Assembly (NCBI GenBank): GCA_947505055.1
Contig: CANNLO010000205.1
Location: 1 to 8,096 of the forward strand
Source: Methylococcaceae bacterium
GTDB lineage: Bacteria; Pseudomonadota; Gammaproteobacteria; Methylococcales; Methylomonadaceae
Length of the DNA: 8,096 bases
Direction of reading: 5' to 3'
In this document: positions 1 through 5,488 of the stretch, one piece after another
Numbering within the stretch: position 1 is the stretch's first letter
How the letters are laid out: each line of letters starts with the position of its first letter
Position numbers and translations under genes: made by a program
Notes under the pieces: generated by a model
What the model saw: only the letters and a program-made list of their open reading frames with translations
Databases searched by the model: none
Told to the model about the DNA's origin: nothing

Positions 1-44
1 GGAAGTTTCTCACTTAATGCACGTATTAATTCGGATTTGACCAC
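1..44 (-). CDS. ihfB: Integration host factor beta subunit, N-terminus (partial)
   Basis: Only the first 14 codons lie in the window; the gene runs off the left edge. Reading leftward from a GTG at 44-42, the protein begins M-V-K-S-E-L-I-R-A-L-S-E-K-L, the helix-1 signature of the IHF/HU family. The K-S-E-L-I form right after the start is typical of IHF beta rather than HU or IHF alpha. A GGAG Shine-Dalgarno (complement of 51-54) sits 6 nt upstream of the GTG, which favours GTG over the in-frame ATG two codons further left-hand upstream at 56-54, because that ATG overlaps the SD. IHF is a heterodimeric DNA-bending nucleoid protein. In many gammaproteobacteria rpsA lies directly upstream of ihfB; it is absent here. 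The alpha/beta assignment rests on very few residues. Confidence 0.78.
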   Translation of the reverse strand, partial: MVKSELIRALSEKL

Positions 45-51
45 TGGTAAC

Positions 52-70
52 TCCATTAATAATTAATGGA
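52..70. promoter_or_regulatory. 19-bp perfect palindrome over the ihfB ribosome binding site
   Basis: TCCATTAATAATTAATGGA is a perfect inverted repeat of two 9-nt arms around a single central A. The left arm includes three of the four bases of the ihfB Shine-Dalgarno (51-54). With a one-base loop it suits a dimeric protein operator better than an RNA hairpin, although partial RNA pairing could still hide the SD. Its position suggests control of ihfB, but the regulator is unknown. Confidence 0.5.
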
Positions 71-272
71 TTATTCTAGCAGATTACAAGTCTTTGATTT
101 GCTATTCAATTGAAAAATATATTGTTTTATAGACTTTACAAGATTAGCGTCAGGAAGTCATAAAATTTCAGCTTGTTACGTAATAATGCGCACAATGCTT
201 ACCCTATGAATTGCTTTTCCTTCTGCAACAAATACCAAGAACTTAAATCGACATCGATATAGTAAATTTAGC
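71..272. other. AT-rich intergenic region upstream of ihfB
   Basis: About 200 bases with no credible gene on either strand. It must hold the ihfB promoter unless transcription comes from further right; a TAGAAT -10-like hexamer is present on the minus strand (complement of 73-78) but has no convincing -35 partner. No rpsA sequence is present, and no clear terminator follows the minus-strand immunity gene that ends at 273. A small ATCGACATCGAT near-palindrome occurs at 248-259. Confidence 0.5.
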
Positions 273-662
273 TTACTTACATGGATAGACCTCTTTTAGA
301 GCGCTTATCACTGACTTATCTGCAGGTTCACGTAAAAGCGCAGGGTGCTTGTGCATATAATTGAAAACCATCTGCGTCACCTGTTTGATAGACACACCAG
401 TTACGGGTGTTAGGATTTTCTTACCAAGCTCGGTCAGTTGCTTAGATGGCTCCCCATCGAGTGGGCAAAACAGTTTTCCAGTATTAACGTCAAACACACC
501 CATTATGTAGCCAACGCCAACGTTAGTATCATAGCCATCTATAGAGAGAGTATCCCTTTGAATATGATTAAACAGCTTTGCTCCATCCCAAAACCCTGCT
601 TGCACACGATTAACATATAAAATACAAAATAGAATAGTGATTAATAAACTGACTTTGCGCAT
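273..662 (-). CDS. Rap1a/Tai-family secreted immunity protein
   Basis: The 129-aa protein has a Sec signal peptide (residues 1-22, hydrophobic core LLITILFCIL, likely cleavage after V-Q-A), so the mature protein should be periplasmic. The mature part follows the Rap1a/Tai pattern: G-Y-I-M-G-V-F-D at 51-58, then F-C-P at 65-67, a P-A-L-L helix at 107-110, and a terminal A-L-K-E-V-Y-P-C at 121-128. Characterised members bind and neutralise type VI secretion peptidoglycan amidase effectors, protecting the cell wall from kin or neighbours. Cys66 and Cys128 probably form the family's C-terminal disulfide. I see no cysteine in the N-terminal half of the mature protein, where relatives often have a second pair. 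No amidase effector or other T6SS gene is nearby, so it looks like an orphan. A GGAAAG element just before the ATG supports the start. Confidence 0.8.
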   Translation of the reverse strand: MRKVSLLITILFCILYVNRVQAGFWDGAKLFNHIQRDTLSIDGYDTNVGVGYIMGVFDVNTGKLFCPLDGEPSKQLTELGKKILTPVTGVSIKQVTQMVFNYMHKHPALLREPADKSVISALKEVYPCK

Positions 663-718
663 TGTCTTTCCGTTTGGGTTATAGGGCTCAAATAGCCAGA
701 ATCACAAAAATTAGATAT

Positions 719-898
719 TTAAATAAGGTAATAATTAGCGCCACCATGAGAACCCTCTATTTTTCTTGCGTCCAGTAAATCAGCTTCCGTCGTCCAACCT
801 TGTTTGCTGAATTCACCGCGATAAGCTGAGTTAACCAGAACTTCAATCTGTTGGGCATCTTGTTTTTCTGCCTTGGAAATCGTTACCGTCAGTGCCAT
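719..898 (-). pseudogene. GNAT N-acetyltransferase, N-terminal fragment
   Basis: From the ATG at 898-896 the reading frame begins M-A-L-T-V-T-I and continues with an L-V-N-S-A-Y-R-G stretch followed by K-Q-G-W-T-T-E-A-D-L-L-D. This is the strand 1/helix 1-2 region of a common bacterial GNAT subgroup. Such enzymes usually run to about 150 residues. Here homology fades after about residue 49 and the frame closes at 59 codons, so strands 2-7 and the acetyl-CoA-binding signature are missing. No continuation is visible in any frame between 663 and 760, which points to a deletion rather than a single frameshift. An in-frame upstream ATG at 976 would add 26 residues with no family resemblance, and it was not used. 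It cannot be a working acetyltransferase. It lies back to back with the amine oxidase gene. Confidence 0.72.
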
Positions 899-998
899 AA
901 TCAAACAAAAGTGAATGTGGGAAAAGTGAGGCTTAACTGAAAAGTTGTTCAGGCCGTCTCTATTTTGAACATACAAAATAAACTAAAGGGTAATTTAC

Positions 999-2471
999 AT
1001 GAAAAGTTGTTTTCTTAATATTCTATACCGTTCTCTATTAATTACTCTTTTGACACTCGCTTTTAGCTTACGCACCAGCTTTGTTTATGCAGATGATAAT
1101 ATTGCTGACGTATTAATCGTCGGTGCTGGCTTGTCCGGTTTAAGTTCTGCCTATTACCTCAAAAAAGCGGGTAAAACATCCGTGATACTGGAGATGAGTC
1201 CCCATGTTGGAGGACGCATACGCACTGCTTCTTATGCTGATAATGCGCGAGCAGAACTAGGCCTGGAAGAATTTTGGGAAAGTAATCCGGCATTAGAGAT
1301 TATGCGCGAACTTAATATTCCACTGGAAACATCCTACACCAGCTTTTCAAGCTTTTATTATCAAAGCAAACTTTATCCCTTCACGCATAAAACTAATTTA
1401 GATTTTCTTCAGTCAATCATCAGTGCCGATGAGATGAAATCTTACAAAAAGTGGGATCAGAAAATGACTGAGCTTTATCATCAGCTGGACGCACGTCCTT
1501 TGGCCACCAATCTTCTGACACTTAAAGATATTTCGTTTGCTGACTGGCTACACACAACCAGCGGACTCTCAGCGAAGACTCAAGAATTTATTCGCATTGA
1601 AACCGAGCCAGAGTATGCCACGACTTGGCAACAAATCAGTGCCCTCGACGGCATTGCGGAATGGCATTTTTTCTCAGGAGATGGTCAATCCCCTTATCAT
1701 GTCGTGGGCGGCAACCAGCATGCCGCAGACGTTATTGCTGATTTTATCGGCAAAGATAATATACGTCTTAACCAGTTCGTCACTCATATTAAATCAACCG
1801 ACTCCAGCGTAGAAGTAACCACGACGGATACAGGGACTTTTCAGCAACAGGTTTACCGAGCAAAATACGTCATCACTACTGTCCCGTTATTTAGACTGGA
1901 TGACATTCAGTTTAACCCGCCGCTTTCGCCAGACAGAAAACAAGCTATACAAACACAATCCGGTGGCGCTTACTTTACCGCTCATGTCCTTGTCGATAGT
2001 AAAGCCAGCCATTTTTGGATGCACAACAATGAAAGCGTACTGCCGATTCTTACCGATGGTCCGTTAGGCGTTATCTATGAGGGGAATTCTGAACCTGGCA
2101 AAGATGCAGTGCTCAATTTACTGGTGACTGGCGGATATGCGGAACGCTTTAACGGCCGAATTAATGGCTTGGACGATGCTCAGGAAACGCTGCTTGAGGC
2201 CTTTGAGAAACAATGGCCTGGTATTAAGCCATCGATCAAGAAAATGACTTTTTACCGTTATCACCCACGGGCCATTGCCTCATGGCCCGTCGGTAGATCA
2301 CGGTTTGATAGTCTATCGGATTCATTAAGAGTACCCCAGGGTCGTATTTATTTTGCAGGCGATTTTACTGAGGATACCCATTCCAATGGCGCAGCTCAAT
2401 CTGCTATACGGGTAGTTAAAGATATTTTGCAAAAGATTAATGACCAGAATGCTGTTATTAACACGCTGTAG
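999..2471 (+). CDS. Exported FAD-dependent flavin amine oxidase
   Basis: The 490-aa protein belongs to the flavin monoamine oxidase/phytoene desaturase superfamily, which oxidises amines to imines with reduction of O2 to H2O2; the substrate cannot be told. The Rossmann FAD motif V-G-A-G-L-S-G lies at 41-47, the ribose-binding Glu at 65 and the G-G-R-I-R-T motif at 71-76. The C-terminal FAD-binding block (Y-F-A-G-D-F around 451-456, then S-N-G-A-A at 462-466) is intact. Length fits the family. Residues 1-31 form a Sec-type signal (hydrophobic core about 12-23, likely cleavage after V-Y-A) without a twin-arginine motif, so it should be periplasmic or N-terminally anchored. After P-P-L-S at 304-307, the region where many relatives carry a flavin-contacting Lys (T-K-V) appears to read T-A-H; this alignment is by eye. 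AAAGGG (985-990) precedes the ATG. The gene stops where an IS scar begins. Confidence 0.88.
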   Translation: MKSCFLNILYRSLLITLLTLAFSLRTSFVYADDNIADVLIVGAGLSGLSSAYYLKKAGKTSVILEMSPHVGGRIRTASYADNARAELGLEEFWESNPALEIMRELNIPLETSYTSFSSFYYQSKLYPFTHKTNLDFLQSIISADEMKSYKKWDQKMTELYHQLDARPLATNLLTLKDISFADWLHTTSGLSAKTQEFIRIETEPEYATTWQQISALDGIAEWHFFSGDGQSPYHVVGGNQHAADVIADFIGKDNIRLNQFVTHIKSTDSSVEVTTTDTGTFQQQVYRAKYVITTVPLFRLDDIQFNPPLSPDRKQAIQTQSGGAYFTAHVLVDSKASHFWMHNNESVLPILTDGPLGVIYEGNSEPGKDAVLNLLVTGGYAERFNGRINGLDDAQETLLEAFEKQWPGIKPSIKKMTFYRYHPRAIASWPVGRSRFDSLSDSLRVPQGRIYFAGDFTEDTHSNGAAQSAIRVVKDILQKINDQNAVINTL

Positions 2472-2486
2472 GTGCAATGTCGCAGT

Positions 2487-2573
2487 GTCATCGACTTGTA
2501 TAGTCGCAAGGTACTGTCCTGGCTGCTGTCGAACACCATGGAGGCCAAGCTCTGGAGAACATTGGAATCATGA
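2487..2573 (+). pseudogene. IS3-family transposase (OrfB/DDE integrase) fragment
   Basis: In the frame starting at 2487 the sequence reads V-I-D-L-Y-S-R-K-V-L-S-W-L-L-S-N-T-M-E-A before ending at a TGA at 2571. That string matches the rve (DDE) core of IS3-family transposases, around the strand that follows the first catalytic Asp; many relatives read V-I-D-x-x-S-R-x-V-L-x-W-x-L-S-N-T-M-x-A. Only about 28 of the usual 280 or so codons survive. The N-terminal helix-turn-helix, the other catalytic residues and both IS ends are gone. It begins 15 bases after the amine oxidase stop codon, so that gene's 3' end may be a rearrangement junction. Confidence 0.75.
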
Positions 2574-2726
2574 CTACTTTAGTTGCTGTCCAACCAATAT
2601 CTACCAATGCCGTCATCACGTTATATCCAGTTTATGCTGGTAAAATCCGGGGTTGATGTAACCGATAACGAAATCGACAAAAGATTAAGCAGTGGCGATT
2701 TGGTGTTTATAGAATACTTAAAATAG
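2570..2726 (+). pseudogene. Possible frameshifted small phage-type gene
   Basis: Two overlapping frames appear to be halves of one short protein. The first starts at ATG 2570 (M-T-T-L-V-A-V-Q-P) and includes V-I-T-L-Y-P-V-Y-A-G-K-I-R before a TGA at 2654-2656. The second, open from about 2607, continues with G-V-D-V-T-D-N-E-I-D-K-R-L-S-S-G-D-L-V-F-I-E and stops at 2724-2726. Joined near 2645-2655, the pattern (basic beta strands, K-I, then D-V-T-D-x-E-x-x-x-R-L-x-x-G-D) resembles small phage-associated proteins in which a K-x-Y-x-P-G-D segment precedes a helix ending in G-A/D. The family resemblance is from memory and weak. The alternative is two chance ORFs, or a real 39-aa ORF from 2607 with no Shine-Dalgarno. 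Confidence 0.3.
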
Positions 2727-2775
2727 AAATACCCAGGAAAATAACGGAAAATACTTGTTAACGCAGACAGCAAGC

Positions 2776-2795
2776 AAGATCAGGATCAGGATCAA
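2776..2795 (+). repeat. Short tandem GATCAG repeat
   Basis: GATCAGGATCAGGATCA is an imperfect three-copy 6-bp tandem repeat. In one frame it reads (D-Q)x3 inside a 24-codon stretch (R-K-I-L-V-N-A-D before it, L-E-L-S-M-A-L after it) that has no start codon and is closed by stops on both sides. This may be a further gene remnant or simple replication slippage; nothing else supports either reading. Confidence 0.4.
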
Positions 2796-2820
2796 CTGGA
2801 ATTGAGCATGGCCCTATGAG

Positions 2821-2949
2821 TTAGTCTGTCTCTTCATCTGCCTTCTTTCCCTTCGACTGGAGCTTCTGCTTGGTGATTACTTTAGACAAAAAATTCCATG
2901 GCTGAAGCTCTCGAAGGTCAAGCAAATGGAAATGATCATTCCGACCCAT
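2821..2949 (-). CDS. Unrecognised 42-aa basic ORF
   Basis: An ATG at 2949-2947 opens a 42-residue frame that closes with TAA at 2823-2821. An in-frame TAG lies two codons upstream of the ATG, so the start is well bounded. The N-terminal half is mixed and aromatic (M-G-R-N-D-H-F-H-L-L-D-L); the C-terminal half is lysine-rich and ends in acidic residues (K-G-K-K-A-D-E-E-T-D). There is no good Shine-Dalgarno, no membrane segment and no family I recognise. It lies in the debris region upstream of the GHKL ATPase and points away from it. It could be the start of a decayed gene or a chance ORF. Confidence 0.25.
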   Translation of the reverse strand: MGRNDHFHLLDLRELQPWNFLSKVITKQKLQSKGKKADEETD

Positions 2950-2967
2950 TTTCTATACGTATTTTGT

Positions 2968-2996
2968 ACAGCTTGACCATTTTATGGCACAGCTTG
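2968..2996 (+). promoter_or_regulatory. ACAGCTTG direct repeat in GHKL ATPase upstream region
   Basis: ACAGCTTG occurs at 2968-2975 and 2989-2996, start-to-start spacing 21 bp, which places both copies on the same face of the helix. The first copy overlaps a TTGACC (2973-2978), a good -35-like hexamer; the nearest -10-like hexamer, TATAAA (3000-3005), is 21 bp away, longer than optimal. Such an over-spaced promoter with same-face half-sites could need an activator or be a repressor site. This is inference; only the repeat itself is certain. Confidence 0.35.
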
Positions 2997-3087
2997 CATT
3001 ATAAATACTTGAGTCATTGAAAGATTTAAGCGTTATCTCTAAACCACGCGATTTTGTCTAATGACATTTTACTAAAACTATATCCTA

Positions 3088-3093
3088 TGAGGT
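3088..3093 (+). promoter_or_regulatory. Ribosome binding site of GHKL ATPase gene
   Basis: TGAGGT lies 7 nt before the ATG at 3101 and fixes that codon as the start. No competing in-frame upstream start with an SD is visible. Confidence 0.7.
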
Positions 3094-3100
3094 AGATTGT

Positions 3101-4993
3101 ATGACTGTTTCTGCCGTGCCCGTGGACCAACGGGTCATCGATATCGATTCGCGCCGCTTTGCTTCGGTCGAAAAGGCATTGGTCGAACTGATTACCAACA
3201 GTGATGACAGCTATGTCCAGCTGGAAAAATCCGGTGCACAGATCACCGGGAATATTCTGATCAAGTATGAGCGGCATCAGGCGGGTGCAAAATTAGTCGT
3301 CACCGACCAAGCTGAGGGCATGTCTTTCAAGCGAGTCTGCTCTATTTTGACTTACGGCGGAGCCCATAGCCCCTTAGCCCATGGCGAGGGTGATGGCCGG
3401 GGGTATTTCGGCCGGGGCTTGAAGCAGGCTATTTATGGTCTGGGTCATGGCTGGATCGAGACCATTCATGCCGGACGATATTCTCGCATTGAATTATTCC
3501 GTGGTGAAAATGACGATTATTTATTTGAAGATTATGACGGTGATCGGGCAGCGGAATCGTCAGATTATAGTCGTTTAGGCCTAGCCGACAGTGGCACTCA
3601 AGTAACCATCATCATCGAAAACGCCCATGTAACTATTTCTCACTATCGCTCCATTGTGCTTACGCTGACCAATAACATCTATTTGCGTGATGTGCTGACG
3701 CGACGACAGGTTGAACTGTTGCATATTCAGCAGGGAAAGGAAACGGAGCGCCTTGGACCGTTGCGCTTTGAGGAAGCACCGGCACTGTTGCTACTAGGCC
3801 CCGATCAGGCTGGCAGCTTTATTTGCCAGCAAGAGGAATATCCTTTTACCCTGACCTTGAAGCGTGCCCAGGGTGTCGATCTAAGCCTAAAGGGTGACGA
3901 GCGGACCAATGGCTTGATCGTCCTGTCCGGCAGAGCTGTGCTGGACTGTCAGTTGTTTGACTATGAAAACCAGGTGGGGACGGAGTACCTTTTTGGCACG
4001 GTGCGTTGTGCCGCCTTGATAGAAAAACTGGGTCATGGCCTGGCAATTATTAGTGACGAAAGAGAGGGTTTAAATCACAAAAATCCTTTGGTAGCGGCCT
4101 TTTCTCAGGCTGTTAGTAAAATGATCGCGCCCTTTGTGGTGGCGGAGCAAGAAAAACTAAAGCATTTAGAACACGCTACTACGTCTGGCCGAACCAGTCG
4201 TATGATCGAGCACCTGCTCCAGCGCATGAGTCGTGCGGCGATTCAAGACCTGGGCATAGTACTAGCGGCCGCTGACCAGGAATCGGGTTCTTTGAGTGAC
4301 AAAGATCTTCCGGCTGCTTTGCGTTTTACCACACCTTTTTATTATCGCAAGGTCAATCATCAATTCCACGTCACCTTGCTGCTTGATACCAGCCAATTGT
4401 CGGGTGATGAAGTCTTAACCTTTAGTTATGTGCTACCCGACTCTATGCACATTGAGACTGCTCCGACAGCAATTGCTGTTAGCGAACTGGGTGATAAACA
4501 GCGGATCGAATGGACGCTAGTAGGCGATGCAGCGGGAGAGCATGGAGAGATCAATGTGCGCACGGGAAGTTATTGGGCCTGGTGTGAGATTGTTGTAGCA
4601 GAGGATGCTTCCAGTCGCAGCCATGGCTTTTCCAGTCATATCGCAAAGAAAAGACTGCCTCGGGATCATGGTGCCGATATGTTTATGGGCTATGAGTTTC
4701 GCAACTTAAATAATGAACTGGACCGGGCTATCTATAGTGCGAAGGAGCGGAAAATCATCATCAATACCGGTGCGCCGACCGTGCAATTGTATGTGGATGG
4801 CCGAGGGCATTTTCGTGATGCAGCGAGACTGTTACTGGCCGAGCTTTTTATGAAAGTGATTTCCGATGAGTTGGCCCGCCGCACGGTAGACAAGTCAGGC
4901 CATAAAGGTAATATTGAAGCCTATCGTGCGGCAAAACAGGATATCATCCGCCGATACGGCAGTGAGATTCATCTTTCATTTCTCAATGGGTAA
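3101..4993 (+). CDS. GHKL-fold (Hsp90/MutL/MORC-like) ATPase, unknown role
   Basis: The 630-aa protein carries a complete GHKL ATP-binding domain: N box E29-L-I-T-N33-S-D-D (Glu as general base, Asn for Mg2+), the D69-Q-A-E-G73-M74 box and the G-R-G-Y-F-G-R-G-L-K lid (99-108). The middle third ends in an I-S-D-E-R-E-G-L-N segment near 318-326, in the place where MutL/MORC-like proteins have their second, S5-like domain. After a helical stretch (about 345-390), residues 410-500 look beta-rich. The tail (about 535-630) contains I-I-I-N-T-G-A-P and a long helix, L-L-L-A-E-L-F-M-K-V. It has no nuclease, kinase, receiver or membrane part, so it is probably cytosolic. Such ATPases use ATP-driven dimer closure, and bacterial MORC-like members often sit near restriction or defence genes. 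The first Gly of D-x-G-x-G is Ala71. Base composition is visibly richer in GC than its neighbours, which suggests transfer. The function is not known. Confidence 0.78.
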   Translation: MTVSAVPVDQRVIDIDSRRFASVEKALVELITNSDDSYVQLEKSGAQITGNILIKYERHQAGAKLVVTDQAEGMSFKRVCSILTYGGAHSPLAHGEGDGRGYFGRGLKQAIYGLGHGWIETIHAGRYSRIELFRGENDDYLFEDYDGDRAAESSDYSRLGLADSGTQVTIIIENAHVTISHYRSIVLTLTNNIYLRDVLTRRQVELLHIQQGKETERLGPLRFEEAPALLLLGPDQAGSFICQQEEYPFTLTLKRAQGVDLSLKGDERTNGLIVLSGRAVLDCQLFDYENQVGTEYLFGTVRCAALIEKLGHGLAIISDEREGLNHKNPLVAAFSQAVSKMIAPFVVAEQEKLKHLEHATTSGRTSRMIEHLLQRMSRAAIQDLGIVLAAADQESGSLSDKDLPAALRFTTPFYYRKVNHQFHVTLLLDTSQLSGDEVLTFSYVLPDSMHIETAPTAIAVSELGDKQRIEWTLVGDAAGEHGEINVRTGSYWAWCEIVVAEDASSRSHGFSSHIAKKRLPRDHGADMFMGYEFRNLNNELDRAIYSAKERKIIINTGAPTVQLYVDGRGHFRDAARLLLAELFMKVISDELARRTVDKSGHKGNIEAYRAAKQDIIRRYGSEIHLSFLNG

Positions 4994-5031
4994 GGCGGCA
5001 AAAAATCATAGCCAGAGACTAAGGATACAAA

Positions 5032-5247
5032 ATGAATGACATCATTTTCAGCTCAACGCTCACTTGCCCCCACTGCGGTCATCCTGAAACTGAAATAATG
5101 CCGACCGATGCCTGCCAATTTTTCTATCAGTGCAAAGGCTGCGGAACATTGCTCAAACCAAAGACCGGAGATTGCTGCGTATTTTGCTCTTACGGTTCGG
5201 TCAAATGCCCGCCAATTCAGCAAAATAAATCTTTTTGTGCAAGATAA
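5032..5247 (+). CDS. GDCCVxC-domain zinc-ribbon protein (cysteine form)
   Basis: This 71-aa protein has ten cysteines. A C12-P-H-C15 and C34-K-G-C37 pair form a zinc-ribbon-like core, followed by the signature G46-D-C-C-V-F-C52-S-Y-G and a C59-P-P-I-Q end. The family is known as GDCCVxC domain-containing (seleno)proteins because some members use selenocysteine in this motif. Here both adjacent codons (5173-5178) are TGC, so this is the all-Cys form. The function of the family is not established; relatives often occur near metal-resistance or redox genes, so redox or metal binding is plausible. There is no signal peptide, so it should be cytosolic. AAGGA lies about 7 nt before the ATG. It follows the GHKL ATPase by 38 nt with no terminator visible, so the two may be cotranscribed. 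The next gene downstream is a fragment. Confidence 0.85.
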   Translation: MNDIIFSSTLTCPHCGHPETEIMPTDACQFFYQCKGCGTLLKPKTGDCCVFCSYGSVKCPPIQQNKSFCAR

Positions 5248-5264
5248 TACTTCTTAAAAAATGA

Positions 5265-5402
5265 ATGCCTGCTTCATCACAGGACACCATTACGACACCC
5301 TACACTGCTGAGTTTTATTTCTATGATGAGCTGAACGATTTGCTTCTCCTAAAGCAACGCAAGCAAACGCTACATTATCATTTCAGTGGTCATCCAGGGT
5401 AA
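5265..5402 (+). pseudogene. Ub-Mut7C / Mut7-C RNase-type protein, N-terminal fragment
   Basis: From ATG 5265 a 45-codon frame contains Y-T-A-E-F-Y-F-Y-D-E-L-N-D-L-L, then K-Q-T-L-H-Y-H-F-S-G-H-P-G and a TAA at 5400. This matches the start of bacterial Ub-Mut7C proteins (a ubiquitin-like fold usually fused to a Mut7-C PIN-type RNase with a zinc ribbon), whose first strand reads roughly F-R-F-Y-A-E-L-N-D-F-L and whose second reads x-x-F-x-G-x-P followed by V-K-D-x-I-E-A-L-G. The frame stops exactly where V-K-D would begin, and neither the rest of the ubiquitin fold nor the RNase domain is found in the next 130 bases. It begins 18 nt after the GDCCVxC gene. It is a truncated remnant, with no strong Shine-Dalgarno of its own. 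Confidence 0.68.
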
Positions 5403-5488
5403 ATAAATGGCTCTTTTTTGGCCGCTGCAAACCAACGTCGATACCACTATATATTAAAAAGACTTTAAGCCTAAGTAATAGTGCGAAT

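Larger units (their letters stand above)
2472..3100. other. Gene-poor scar with mobile-element debris
   Basis: This 629-base stretch has no full-length gene. It holds an IS3-family transposase fragment (2487-2573), two overlapping short frames that look like one broken small gene (2570-2726), a short GATCAG repeat (2776-2795), a 42-codon minus-strand ORF (2821-2949), and the upstream region of the GHKL ATPase gene with an 8-bp direct repeat (2968-2996). No IS terminal inverted repeats or target duplications are recognisable. Confidence 0.6.

Noticed and set aside
719..976. Longer version of the GNAT fragment starting at 976
   Set aside because: The extra 26 residues have no GNAT resemblance; the internal ATG at 898 matches the family N-terminus.
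2440..2643. 67-codon plus-strand ORF across the amine oxidase 3' end
   Set aside because: It lies in a different frame from both the amine oxidase and the transposase fragment, and its cysteine-rich translation looks like out-of-frame reading of real or decayed coding DNA.
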